A DNA stretch of 39,294 nt from Chlamydiota bacterium (lineage in GTDB: Bacteria; Chlamydiota; Chlamydiia; Chlamydiales; Simkaniaceae), in contig JAJFMH010000003.1 of NCBI GenBank assembly GCA_021772245.1, positions 1 through 39,294 of the forward strand. The letters run 5' to 3'. This document shows, piece after piece, positions 25,566 through 34,355 of this stretch. Below the pieces are notes generated by a model. It did no database searches. It was not told where the DNA came from and saw only the letters and a program-made list of their open reading frames with translations. Numbering within the stretch: position 1 is the stretch's first letter; every line of letters starts with the position of its first letter. The position numbers and the translations under genes were made by a program.

Positions 25566-26633
25566 TTATTTTTCAAAGCGATCTAGGTAGAGGATTCCCT
25601 CATCTGGAATCATAAAAGAATTAGACACCCTCATCTTTGTTCCTCTTTCTTTTGTGTTCTTTCGAATGCGATAGGATTTGATATCTCTTTGCAAATGAAG
25701 TCTATACTTCCCCGCTATTTTGGAGGATACCTCCATCTTTTTGATTAGTTTCTTAGACCATTCAATACCTAAAGAAATATCCCCAGCATTTATGTCAGTA
25801 TATCTTCCTGCATGAAGGGAAACAGGAAGAGAAGGCAATATATATATATCTTTGTCATCTATATGAACAAAGAGCGTTTTTAAAAGATCTATCAATTTTT
25901 TGAGCAACACCAAGGAGTTATTTCCATTAGAATCAACTACAGCAGTTAATCCTAAATGATTTTTATCCAGAAAAACTGTTGTCAAAATACCATCAAAATG
26001 GGCATTAAAAATATTTAAAATAGCCTGCTCTAATTTCATTCGATCCTTAGCTGCTATAAATCTTTCTAATTCATCCATGAGAGGTATCGAAATATCCAGT
26101 GGCTTAATTTTTTGTGGAAGGTACCTCTCATAGAACATCAGTAAAGGAATGATCTCAGAGATATCTTGCCGAGATTTAATCTTATCAAAGTCTTGCTGTT
26201 TGAAATTACCAAAGGAAATTCTTTCTTTGGTTTCAATCAATGAAATGGAATTTTCTTTGATGATGTAATGAGTCTCTTTCAAACTAAGATGATGTTGCTT
26301 TGAGCCGATGCGAAAAGTCATCCCTGCTTTTGGAGATCTTTTTACATGTAAATCAATGCTTTCTTCGGCTGCAAAAATAGTATAGTAAAAATACCCTTCT
26401 ATTGATGTGCCTGAAATACGAACACATCCCTTTTCTAAATCACAGATCACAGTAAAGTTTTTGATCGGACCTGTAATCAGAACATCTAATTCAGTGACTT
26501 TTTTGGTATCAACATGTTCTATGCAAAGTTTTGTTGGAAAAACTTGCATACGATACATACTTTTAGGAATCATTAAAAATGATCCCGGCACGTGTGTAAA
26601 TGGAGAGTATTTCTGGTCTATTTTTATTCGCAT
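25566..26633 (-). CDS. Unrecognised protein downstream of mtaB
   Basis: A 355-residue, apparently cytoplasmic protein with no signal peptide or membrane segment. The N-terminal half is beta-rich (VPGSFLMIPKSMYRMQVFPTKLCIEHV, then ...VLITGPIKNFTVICDLEKGCVRISG). A middle helical part (PLLMFYERYLPQ, about 170-250) follows. The C-terminal part contains LPSLPVSLHAGRYTDINAGD near residue 275, followed by ISLGIEWSKKLIKKMEVSSKIAGKYRL, faintly like the terminal beta-sandwich of GH95-type glycosidases ('LLPALP..W..G...GL.arGgf.v.l.W'). I would not assign an enzyme on that. It overlaps the mtaB end by ten bases, so it is translationally coupled. Confidence 0.7.
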   Translation of the reverse strand: MRIKIDQKYSPFTHVPGSFLMIPKSMYRMQVFPTKLCIEHVDTKKVTELDVLITGPIKNFTVICDLEKGCVRISGTSIEGYFYYTIFAAEESIDLHVKRSPKAGMTFRIGSKQHHLSLKETHYIIKENSISLIETKERISFGNFKQQDFDKIKSRQDISEIIPLLMFYERYLPQKIKPLDISIPLMDELERFIAAKDRMKLEQAILNIFNAHFDGILTTVFLDKNHLGLTAVVDSNGNNSLVLLKKLIDLLKTLFVHIDDKDIYILPSLPVSLHAGRYTDINAGDISLGIEWSKKLIKKMEVSSKIAGKYRLHLQRDIKSYRIRKNTKERGTKMRVSNSFMIPDEGILYLDRFEK

Positions 26634-27889
26634 ATTTTTCCAAGTAGGACATCAGGCTCATTCGAAATTAACTTCACATTTACAATATCATTTGATCTAA
26701 GACCACCTTTGGGGATACTCACTTCTAAAAAATTATCTGTATGCCCCGTTATATACCCATCTCTTTTGGGATCTAATCCTTCAAGAAGTACTTTCATAGA
26801 TTTACCAACATACTCTTCTCGAAGTCTTTGAGCTGTTTGCTGCGCATGGACAAGCAGTCTCTTTTTTCGCTCCGTCATAAGAGATGAATCAATTTTATCA
26901 GGCATACGAGAAGCTCTGGTTTTAGGTCGATCACTGTATGGGAAAATATGTACTTTAGAAAATCTCACTTTTTGCACGACATCCATCGTTTCTAAAAAAT
27001 CTTCTTCGGTTTCACCAGGAAAACCAACAATTACATCTGTAGTAAATGTAAAATCTGGGTTTGCTACAAGCAAACGATTTGCCGCATAAAAAAAGTCTTT
27101 CTTAGTATATTTTCGATTCATTTTTTTTAAGGTAAGATTGGAACCAGCTTGTAAAACAAGGTGCATTGAGCCACATGTATGTTTTGCAGAGTTAATCGCA
27201 TCAATTAAGTCATCATCCACTTCATCTGGATCAATTGATGATATTCGAATTCGCTCTAAGCCTTTGATGTCGTCGATAGCATAAATCAAATCTGATAATC
27301 TTTTTGGAGGTGATACGTTACCATCAAAGTCACCAATATTAATGCCAGTAAGTACAACTTCTCGATACCCATTTTCAACAAGGCTTTGAATCTCAGAAAC
27401 TATTTGAGAAAGAGTTTTAGACCTTGATCTTCCCCGAACAAAAGGAATAATACAGTAACTACAGTAAGAATTACATCCATCTTGAATTTTCACAAAGGCG
27501 CGTGTATGCGCTTCAAACCGCTTAATAGAAAACTCAGGTAGATCATCAGTGATTACGTTTGATAAAAGAGTTTCTTTATCTTTGTTTGGAATAACAAAAT
27601 CCACACCATCGAGCGCTTCAATCTTTTTTTTCTCTCTTTCTGCTAAGCAACCTGTAACAAGAAGCTTCGATCCCCTATTTTCCTTAGCAAGTCTACGGAT
27701 TTGGTAAAGACTTTTTTTATCTGCGTTTTCTGTAACAGTGCAAGTATTTACAATACAAATATCAGCAGATTCACCTTCTTTTGCCTCTTTATATCCAAGA
27801 GAGGATAATTGATCAGCATAGGCTTGTGATTCATACTGATTAGTTCTACAGCCAAGAGTTGCTAACTTATATCTTTTTGTCTTTGACAT
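26624..27889 (-). CDS. mtaB: tRNA t6A37 methylthiotransferase MtaB
   Basis: A radical-SAM enzyme that makes ms2t6A at position 37 of ANN-decoding tRNAs. Counting from the ATG at 27889, the UPF0004 cysteines are C14, C50 and C81, and the radical-SAM cysteines are C139, C143 and C146 (DGCNSYCSYCIIPFVRG). LGCRTNQYES and GRSRSK are the forms seen in MtaB rather than MiaB. A short TRAM domain ends the protein (DGYITGHTDNFLEVSIPKG). The frame extends three codons up to a TTG at 27898, but the ATG with GAGAA just upstream is the better start. It is a 421-residue paralogue of MiaB in the same window. Confidence 0.92.
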   Translation of the reverse strand: MSKTKRYKLATLGCRTNQYESQAYADQLSSLGYKEAKEGESADICIVNTCTVTENADKKSLYQIRRLAKENRGSKLLVTGCLAEREKKKIEALDGVDFVIPNKDKETLLSNVITDDLPEFSIKRFEAHTRAFVKIQDGCNSYCSYCIIPFVRGRSRSKTLSQIVSEIQSLVENGYREVVLTGINIGDFDGNVSPPKRLSDLIYAIDDIKGLERIRISSIDPDEVDDDLIDAINSAKHTCGSMHLVLQAGSNLTLKKMNRKYTKKDFFYAANRLLVANPDFTFTTDVIVGFPGETEEDFLETMDVVQKVRFSKVHIFPYSDRPKTRASRMPDKIDSSLMTERKKRLLVHAQQTAQRLREEYVGKSMKVLLEGLDPKRDGYITGHTDNFLEVSIPKGGLRSNDIVNVKLISNEPDVLLGKICE

Positions 27890-28046
27890 TTTTCTCAAAT
27901 ATTGTTGTTTGGAAAGTTATTATGCCATGGTGGATCATATGCAATCAAGCAGCCTTATTTGGTAATAATCCATTCCTCAGTAAATAATAATTCAATTTTT
28001 ACCCGCCGTTTGCTAGTGTGTTTCAAAAAATATTTGAGGTATAAGC

Positions 28047-28586
28047 ATGAGAAAAAATTGTTTTACATTTATAACATTCTTCCTTTTTTCATCTCCGTTT
28101 ATACAGGCTAAATCCCCTATCACAGCAGGCCTAGGCTTTTTCCAAACAGATAATAGAGACGACACGTTTAATCCTCTGACAGCAGCTCCTGAAAAAGTCA
28201 GTACAACATCTACTTCACAAAATCCAAATGCTTTGCAGTCTCCCTTCCGCACAAGATCTTGGCTTGGAGGAATGCTTTGGGGGACAGGCGCAACAGAGTC
28301 AGATTATAATATCTATTGCGCTGGATGGGCTAATCAAATTCTTGAGCAACACCCAGCGTGGGCTGATCCTATTATCTTAATGTATACAAACCCACCAAAT
28401 ACTCCCAATCCGTGTCCACATTCAACTCCGCCACCTGTTTCGGCAACAGGGAGAGGAGTTCGCATTACAGCTACATTTCCTTATCTACAGGAAGATGCCG
28501 CGTATGATACAACTTGTGGGGCAGCAAGTTCTGTTTGGGACACAGCACCCATGCAACTTAAGTCCGATTCCAATAATAACCTCTAA
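28047..28586 (+). CDS. GH81 endo-beta-1,3-glucanase, N-terminal part before an in-frame stop
   Basis: This 179-residue stretch opens with a clear signal peptide (residues 1-21: basic MRKN, hydrophobic core, cleavage after IQA), so the product is exported. PFRTRSWLGGMLWG near residue 67 matches the start of GH81 enzymes ('P.PTNsWw.N...G'). The frame ends at a TAA (28584-28586), but the same frame resumes at once and runs to 31454, carrying the catalytic region. The gene is therefore either a recent pseudogene, a readthrough gene, or a sequencing error. GAGG lies seven bases before the ATG. Alone, this fragment cannot be an active glucanase. Confidence 0.75.
   Translation: MRKNCFTFITFFLFSSPFIQAKSPITAGLGFFQTDNRDDTFNPLTAAPEKVSTTSTSQNPNALQSPFRTRSWLGGMLWGTGATESDYNIYCAGWANQILEQHPAWADPIILMYTNPPNTPNPCPHSTPPPVSATGRGVRITATFPYLQEDAAYDTTCGAASSVWDTAPMQLKSDSNNNL
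28584..28586 (+). other. In-frame TAA interrupting the GH81 gene
   Basis: Codons around it read AAC CTC TAA GTA ATC. The frame upstream (179 codons) and downstream (955 codons to the next stop) is the same, so no frameshift is involved. One base change from AAA, CAA, GAA, TCA, TTA, TAC or TAT would produce it. Confidence 0.95.
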
Positions 28587-28628
28587 GTAATCCCTGTAAA
28601 AAGCGCCCCTTCGAATGACACTGATCCA

Positions 28629-31454
28629 GTGCCTGCAATCTGGGCTCCAAGTGGACTTCTTGTTGACCGTATGGGCGATTTTGACGCCGACATCATTTAT
28701 CAAGATCCAAGTAATCCGTATGTATACTCTGCATTTAGTGATACAGGTAGTGGGGAATACCTAAAAACTACAATTGCACAGGGATCCCCATTTGTGTTCT
28801 GTGAATCTCTTGGAACAAGATACGTTGTCATTCAAAATAATATGCAGGGAAGCGGCGCAACAGGTGTCAAAATTGCGACAACAACTCCGGCTCCTGTGCC
28901 AGGCGTTTCTAATGTCAGTTACGTACTTATCGCCGGCAACCAAAATAACCCAGGTCTATTTGCAGGAGCTGGTTCATTGAATGACTCTGAAATGCAAGAT
29001 AATTTTACAACTTGGGCCGTGTTTTTTAAAACAGATGAAGCAACAATCAATGGAAGTTTTGCAGGAACTACTAATAATGTACTTGAGTTTAACAATGAAG
29101 GTGAATCCAAAAACTGGTTTGTCATTGCTCAAATTCCAACCGTAATGGCTTATCCGACAGCATCCGAAACATATGCTACAGCTGTAGGGACATCCGCTGA
29201 CACATATGCAAAAGAACTTGGCAAAATAGCATTTAACTTTTTCACAAATACAACTGTTAGTTACACCGTAACAGATATGTACTTAGTTGAAACAACATTT
29301 GATGTTACACTAGAAAATCCCTACGATGACCCTTCAATGGTATCTTCTACCGAAACTGTATTGGCCCTACAACCTCATCAATATCAAGACGTATCTTACG
29401 CTTCAGGGGTAACGCCGACTGTGCTTAACCTTAATGGCTCTTCAGATTTTGCACCAAGTACAACGCCAACATTAAACTATTGGAGCATCCGTGGAAATCT
29501 AAAAACAATCCAAGGAACTACTTTTGTTACAAACTATATCTTTAATAACTTCTTGCCTTCGATGCCTACGCCCAATTGGGATACAACTTTCACATCTGCA
29601 AGTGGACTTTCATCCACTATTGGACAGTTCCTCTTTGATCTTGTCGACAACCAGTACATTACAAATGTTAATACAGCCTTTGCACCCTGGAATACAGCCT
29701 ACGCAACTTTAAACAAAGGTATTTATGATATTGGCAAATCCCTATCAATGAACTCCAAGCAACTTGGAACTATTTTACAAATGATTCAACTGCAAGAATC
29801 AGAAGGGTCTCTTCCCTGGACAGAAGCGCAGTATAATAATAGGCCAGATTTACCAGATAGACCAGGTGGCAGTATCACTAAATCACTTAAATCATCTGTC
29901 GCAAGTCTTGCAGGTGCAATTGCTGGATCTATGAATTTAAAAACAAAAACATTAGAAGGCTACTTCCAAAAAACACCTATTTCAACGCCTTTCCTTATGG
30001 GAGCTCAAAAAACAGGTTTTTCCCTCGACCATTTTGGATTCTACGATAAAGATGCGCATACTGTAAACCTATACCCTACTTCTGCGGCACCAAGTGTAAA
30101 CACAGGCACTAATATGGGGATTTGGCCAAGTACTACTTTGCACCCACCAACTCACCCTGGCATCGATTCCCCGGGTAATTTATGGCAAGCTTTTGGCGTA
30201 TCTTCAATGATGAATGATCATCACTACCAATACGGTTATTGGATATCAACAGCTGCATTACTGACTCTATTCGATGGCGCAGAAAAATCCAAAACACCCC
30301 GAACTGGGATTGGAATTTTTAATCAGGGTAATTACGGCGCATGCATTGATCAGTTGGTCATGGACCTTGCCTTTGATTCTTCTGTAACATCCTTTTGGAA
30401 TGTATCTGGTATGAGTTTTGCAAAAATGCAGTTTTTTGATCAGTGGGCAGGCCATGGCTGGGCTGATGGCCTGCAAGCCACTCTTGCTGGTGGTTCAGGT
30501 CATAACGAAAATTCAATCCAAGAAGCTAATCAAGCATATGCATCCATTATTTTATGGGGAATGGCAACAGGACGCCTTGATATAGCGCAGCTTGGAATAT
30601 ACCTTTATACAACTGCAACTTACGCAGCTGACTTATACTTTTATGATAAAAACTTGAATTTAAAACCTGGAAATTCTTTCTCATTTGTGCCGGTTGCTGC
30701 AACTACAAATCCAACCTATGATGGAAAAAGTTTTTGGGATATGACAATTCCCCAACAAACTGGGGGTAGTACAAGCGCTTCAGGCTTCCCAAAACTGAGT
30801 CAATCTATTCTAAATTACTCAACAGATTTTGGTCAGACGCCACCAAATGTGCTTTATATTAATGCATTTCCATGCACACCATGGACGATGGCAATTGGGA
30901 GAGGAACAATATTTGGAGGTTCAACCAATTACCTAAACGCTTGGAATGAATCATGGCAAACTGCAGATTTTGATACTTTAATCTCATCTACTGCAAATAA
31001 TTGTTGGGAAGTTAGCTACTATTCAAATATGAATATGCTAGGCGCCCTAGGAGGATCCACTCAAGGATATGGAACATCTTCTAGTAAAACTCCCCTGCAA
31101 CAATATATAGATTTAATTGCAATAAATGGAAATACCCCACCATTTGGTCTGAGTACCCAGTATAACGATCCATCTCAAGGATTCCCAGATACCTTGCAAT
31201 TTCTGCACACTATGGATACATATGGGATGCCTGACTGGTCTCTTTATGCCAACGACATTAGTAACCCCTCTACTACAATGCTTTTTTCAGCTGCATTTAA
31301 TAATGGATCTACTACAACGTATTTTGCATTTAACCCTGACTCTGAATCCACAATTAATGTGCAGTTCTATGATATTACAACAAATACTGCTCAGCTCTCA
31401 ACTCCACTAGCTGTGGAACCAAAAAGGTGGTCAATGACACAAACCACACCATAA
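28629..31454 (+). CDS. GH81 endo-beta-1,3-glucanase, catalytic part after the in-frame stop
   Basis: An open stretch in the frame of the preceding fragment; read through, the whole protein would be about 1,135 residues. GH81 enzymes cut internal beta-1,3-glucan bonds (laminarin, callose, fungal or cyst-wall glucan) by inversion. The family core is clear: NDHHYQYGYWISTAALL at 30213-30263 matches 'DHHfHYGYf..AAA', with the general-acid Asp at 30216-30218. FFDQWAGHGWADGL matches 'FD.y.GHSWA.G', and GHNENSIQEANQAY matches 'gnNQESsSEAinAw', giving Glu codons at 30507 and 30522 for the base site. The spacing of these two Glu is five, where I recall four. No usable ribosome binding site precedes the GTG at 28629 or the ATG at 28671, so separate translation looks unlikely. 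Confidence 0.82.
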   Translation: MPAIWAPSGLLVDRMGDFDADIIYQDPSNPYVYSAFSDTGSGEYLKTTIAQGSPFVFCESLGTRYVVIQNNMQGSGATGVKIATTTPAPVPGVSNVSYVLIAGNQNNPGLFAGAGSLNDSEMQDNFTTWAVFFKTDEATINGSFAGTTNNVLEFNNEGESKNWFVIAQIPTVMAYPTASETYATAVGTSADTYAKELGKIAFNFFTNTTVSYTVTDMYLVETTFDVTLENPYDDPSMVSSTETVLALQPHQYQDVSYASGVTPTVLNLNGSSDFAPSTTPTLNYWSIRGNLKTIQGTTFVTNYIFNNFLPSMPTPNWDTTFTSASGLSSTIGQFLFDLVDNQYITNVNTAFAPWNTAYATLNKGIYDIGKSLSMNSKQLGTILQMIQLQESEGSLPWTEAQYNNRPDLPDRPGGSITKSLKSSVASLAGAIAGSMNLKTKTLEGYFQKTPISTPFLMGAQKTGFSLDHFGFYDKDAHTVNLYPTSAAPSVNTGTNMGIWPSTTLHPPTHPGIDSPGNLWQAFGVSSMMNDHHYQYGYWISTAALLTLFDGAEKSKTPRTGIGIFNQGNYGACIDQLVMDLAFDSSVTSFWNVSGMSFAKMQFFDQWAGHGWADGLQATLAGGSGHNENSIQEANQAYASIILWGMATGRLDIAQLGIYLYTTATYAADLYFYDKNLNLKPGNSFSFVPVAATTNPTYDGKSFWDMTIPQQTGGSTSASGFPKLSQSILNYSTDFGQTPPNVLYINAFPCTPWTMAIGRGTIFGGSTNYLNAWNESWQTADFDTLISSTANNCWEVSYYSNMNMLGALGGSTQGYGTSSSKTPLQQYIDLIAINGNTPPFGLSTQYNDPSQGFPDTLQFLHTMDTYGMPDWSLYANDISNPSTTMLFSAAFNNGSTTTYFAFNPDSESTINVQFYDITTNTAQLSTPLAVEPKRWSMTQTTP

Positions 31455-31504
31455 CCTGGCACTTAAAAATTATTTATAAAATGGAGAACATCCAATTGTT
31501 GACA

Positions 31505-31533
31505 CGCAAGAAATTTATTTGCGAGATTTTTTT
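31505..31533 (+). terminator. Probable terminator after the GH81 gene
   Basis: A 6-bp stem (CGCAAG at 31505-31510, TTTGCG at 31518-31523, one G-T pair) with a seven-base loop and a seven-T run at 31527-31533. The stem is modest. The rest of 31455-31679 is AT-rich and shows no gene. Confidence 0.5.
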
Positions 31534-31679
31534 CTAGCGCTCGATTCCATTTATTCATTATAAAGCTATCTTTAAGCTTTGCCATTTATATCAAATTGGA
31601 AATGTTTGCTGTACAAGGTTATTCTAGTATTCAGAATTTATAATTTTTTGCTAATATCCATGAAAACTCTAGGAAAATC

Positions 31680-32273
31680 ATGCTACAGTCAACGTTTAAA
31701 TCTGTTATTATTCCTCTTTTTTTAGTAATAAATGTAATTGGGAATATCCCCCTTTTTTTATCGCTTCTTTCTCCATATGAAATTAAACATCAAAGAATGA
31801 TTATTCTAAGGGAGTTTATCATTGCCCTTGCGGTTTTGATCTTATTTACTTTTTTTGGTGATGATATTTTGCTGGCTCTTGGAATATCCAGACCAATCAT
31901 AGCAATAGCAGGAGGAGTCCTTCTATTTATTGTAGCTTTAATGATGATCTTCCCGAAACATGACAATGAAAAAGCTCCAAGACATGAGCCTATTATTATA
32001 CCGCTTGCTATTCCAACGATCGCGGGGCCTGGAGCTATTACATCCGTTATGGTATTTTCACAAAAAATACAAAATGATTGGATTATGTGTCTTTGTATTT
32101 TAGCTGCTTGGATCCCATCAGTGATTATCATCTTTTGTGCGCGTTATATCAAATATGCACTTGGCGAACGTGGAATGATCGCCTGCGAAAGATTCGGAGG
32201 AATGCTTGTGATACTAATTGCAATTAACATGCTCTCAACTGGGGTCATCGATCTTGTAAAGATCAACTTCTAA
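31680..32273 (+). CDS. MarC-family integral membrane protein
   Basis: A 197-residue protein with six membrane segments, the standard MarC/YchE/YhgN size. Family signatures are INVIGNIPLFLSLL near residues 18-31, AGGVLLFIVALMMIF near 77-91, and PLAIPTIAGPGAITSVMVFS near 107-127. The family's transport substrate is not established; the 'multiple antibiotic resistance' name comes from gene position only. AGGA seven bases upstream sets the ATG. Its stop overlaps the convergent hflX stop by four bases. C. trachomatis has a homologue called yhgN. Confidence 0.9.
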   Translation: MLQSTFKSVIIPLFLVINVIGNIPLFLSLLSPYEIKHQRMIILREFIIALAVLILFTFFGDDILLALGISRPIIAIAGGVLLFIVALMMIFPKHDNEKAPRHEPIIIPLAIPTIAGPGAITSVMVFSQKIQNDWIMCLCILAAWIPSVIIIFCARYIKYALGERGMIACERFGGMLVILIAINMLSTGVIDLVKINF

Positions 32274-33574
32274 CCTTGCAGAAAAGGTCTTACCTTTTTT
32301 TCAAGTCTACCAGGAATTTCAACCTCGAGAAGGACATAGTTACCTTCATAGTCCGAGCTAATGACTTTTCCGTCTCGAATGACCTCACTGACTAAGTCAT
32401 AGTGAGACTGAGGTATTTTGAGTTTTACGGTCTTTCTTAAAAAAGATATGACCTCCATGATTTTCTCACCTAGAAGATCAAAACCTGTTCTGTTAAGAGC
32501 AGAAATCTCTACTGTATTTGGATATTTCACTCTAAACTTAGTTAGAATACTTGGATCTTCTAACAGGTCTACTTTATTCAAAAGTGTAATCATCGGAAGA
32601 TCTGTAATATTAAGTTCTTTTAGCACTTGATGAGTGGTCTCCGATTGCTCCATTGCCATGGGGTGAGATACATCAATCAAATGAAGTAAAATGTCAGTAA
32701 AAGCAGCCTCTTCTAGGGTGCTTTTAAAAGCTTCTACGAGATTATGAGGAATCTTTCGGATAAAGCCCACAGTATCGATCAATAGAATTTTTTGGTGATT
32801 GGGAAGCGTAAATTTTCTTGTTGTGGTATCAAGAGTTGCAAAGAGTTTATCTTCTGCTAAAATATCCGCATCAGTTAAAGCATTTAAAAGTGTGGATTTT
32901 CCAGAATTTGTATATCCGATAATTGCAAAGGTTGGAGTTCCCGATCTTTTCCGAGCGTGCCTTTGCAAGCCTCTTTGTTTTCTTACCTCTTTAAGTTCTG
33001 ATCTAAGCCTAGATATTCGCGCTCGAATCATTCTTCGATCAAGCTCGATTTGCCTTTCTCCTTCCCCTTTAGTAAACCCTTTTCCACCTGATGTTTGCCT
33101 AGAAAGGTGTGTCCACAGTCTTTTTAGTCTTGGTAGTTGGTACTCTGATTTTGCAAGTTCAATTTGCAAAGCGGCTTCTTTAGTTTTTGCTCTTTGTGAA
33201 AAAACTTCTAAAATTAGCTCTGTACGATCGATTATGGGCTGTTTTAGAATTTTTTCTAAATTTCTCTGCTGGTTCGGAGAAATTTCTTCATCAAAGATGA
33301 TTACATCAGCCCCAATCTCTTTAGCTCTGAGTCCAATCTCCTCTAACTTTCCTTTTCCAATATATGTCTTGCTATCTATTTTCTTTAAGGGACATGTAAT
33401 TGTTTCAAGAACTTCAAAACCATATGTATCGGAAAGAGACCCGAGCTCCTCGAGATGCTGCAAGCATAGATCTTTATCTTTAGTATAAAAGTAAACACCT
33501 ACAAGTAGAACTGTTTTTAAGTCTTTAAGTTCATAGCGAATGTCTTCATATAGTTTGTCTTCATTAGCTTCCAA
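32270..33574 (-). CDS. hflX: GTPase HflX
   Basis: A ribosome-associated GTPase that splits stalled or stressed 70S ribosomes. The N-terminal HflX domain (KKIDSKTYIGKGKLEEIG, ADVIIFDEEISPNQQRNLEK, IIDRTELILEVFSQRAKTKEAALQIELA) is followed by an arginine-rich coiled-coil, the G domain with G1 GYTNSGKSTLLNAL, G3 DTVGFIRKIP and G4 NKVD, and a small C-terminal domain. I favour the TTG start at 33574 because a perfect GGAGG lies six bases upstream; ATGs at 33589 and 33607 have no ribosome binding site. The start overlaps the preceding hydrolase gene by 11 bases. This pairing is conserved in Chlamydia (CT379/CT380). It is last in the mdh operon. Confidence 0.93.
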   Translation of the reverse strand: MEANEDKLYEDIRYELKDLKTVLLVGVYFYTKDKDLCLQHLEELGSLSDTYGFEVLETITCPLKKIDSKTYIGKGKLEEIGLRAKEIGADVIIFDEEISPNQQRNLEKILKQPIIDRTELILEVFSQRAKTKEAALQIELAKSEYQLPRLKRLWTHLSRQTSGGKGFTKGEGERQIELDRRMIRARISRLRSELKEVRKQRGLQRHARKRSGTPTFAIIGYTNSGKSTLLNALTDADILAEDKLFATLDTTTRKFTLPNHQKILLIDTVGFIRKIPHNLVEAFKSTLEEAAFTDILLHLIDVSHPMAMEQSETTHQVLKELNITDLPMITLLNKVDLLEDPSILTKFRVKYPNTVEISALNRTGFDLLGEKIMEVISFLRKTVKLKIPQSHYDLVSEVIRDGKVISSDYEGNYVLLEVEIPGRLEKKVRPFLQG

Positions 33575-34355
33575 AATCGACCTCCACATCAATACTTTGG
33601 CCGTCATAGGCTAGATAAACATTAGTTGGCAAATTCTTTGAAACGATATCATGATTAACATCATGCGCAATATGGGTAAAATATGTCTTATAAGCGCCCA
33701 CTTTCTGAGAAAAGGCAATCGCATCATCAATGCTTAAATGAACTGGTGATTCACTATACCTAAGTGCACTTACAACTAAAGTTTCTACTCCCTGCAAAGC
33801 TTCAATGATTTGCGGAGTATATTCTTTAATATCTGTAATATAGGCAAACGTGCCAGATCGTAGGCCTAATACTTTCATATTAGCCTGCAGGTAACTCACA
33901 TGTGAAATAGATAGTCCTTTAAAGGTGTTACTTCCAAAATCGTCATCCAATACTTTAAAAGAAAATTTCGATGGGTATTCTTTTTTCTGTTTTACCAAGT
34001 AGTGATATCGATCTTCAAAATCAATATAGGATTCTTTAGAAAGTAAAACATCCACAGGTTTTTTCTGATGGAAATAAAAAGCTCTTAAATCATCAAAACC
34101 ACTTGCATGATCATGGTGAGTATGCGTTAAGATCACACCTTCAAGAGTTGTAATTTTTTCTCTAAGAACTTGCATTCGGAGATCAGATCCCGCATCTATT
34201 AAAAAATTCTTTCCTTCCACTTGAAGTAGAGCTGATGGTCTTGATCTTTGATTATAGCTCGATGTAGATTTACATACTGAGCAGGGGCAACATGGTACAG
34301 GAACACCAAGAGATCCACCTGTTCCTAAAAAAATCAGTTGTGCTTTCGTTATCAT
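33564..34355 (-). CDS. Metallo-beta-lactamase-fold hydrolase (PhnP-like)
   Basis: A 263-residue MBL-fold protein with the zinc motif HTHHDH (in ILTHTHHDHASGFDDLRAF) and, before it, LFLIDAGSDLR-type strands (NFLIDAGSDLRMQ). The N-terminus LIFLGTGGSLGVPVPCCPCSVC has the cysteine-rich zinc knuckle of the PhnP branch, whose characterised member is a cyclic phosphodiesterase. Later motifs are YITD and the C-terminal FTHIAHDV. The real substrate is unknown, and there is no phosphonate pathway here. I use the ATG at 34355 that overlaps the upstream stop as ATGA. Chlamydia has this gene next to hflX. Confidence 0.85.
   Translation of the reverse strand: MITKAQLIFLGTGGSLGVPVPCCPCSVCKSTSSYNQRSRPSALLQVEGKNFLIDAGSDLRMQVLREKITTLEGVILTHTHHDHASGFDDLRAFYFHQKKPVDVLLSKESYIDFEDRYHYLVKQKKEYPSKFSFKVLDDDFGSNTFKGLSISHVSYLQANMKVLGLRSGTFAYITDIKEYTPQIIEALQGVETLVVSALRYSESPVHLSIDDAIAFSQKVGAYKTYFTHIAHDVNHDIVSKNLPTNVYLAYDGQSIDVEVDFGS

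Noticed and set aside
27902-28111. A 69-codon frame between mtaB and the GH81 gene
   Set aside because: It overlaps the GH81 signal peptide in another frame and lacks a ribosome binding site; the GH81 ATG with GAGG is better supported.
31499-31504. A perfect TTGACA downstream of the GH81 gene
   Set aside because: No -10 box lies 16-18 bases downstream; the sequence there forms the terminator-like hairpin instead.
32799-33488. A 229-codon plus-strand frame inside hflX
   Set aside because: It is antisense to the conserved HflX N-domain and G domain, and its Ser/Phe-rich translation reflects the complementary strand.
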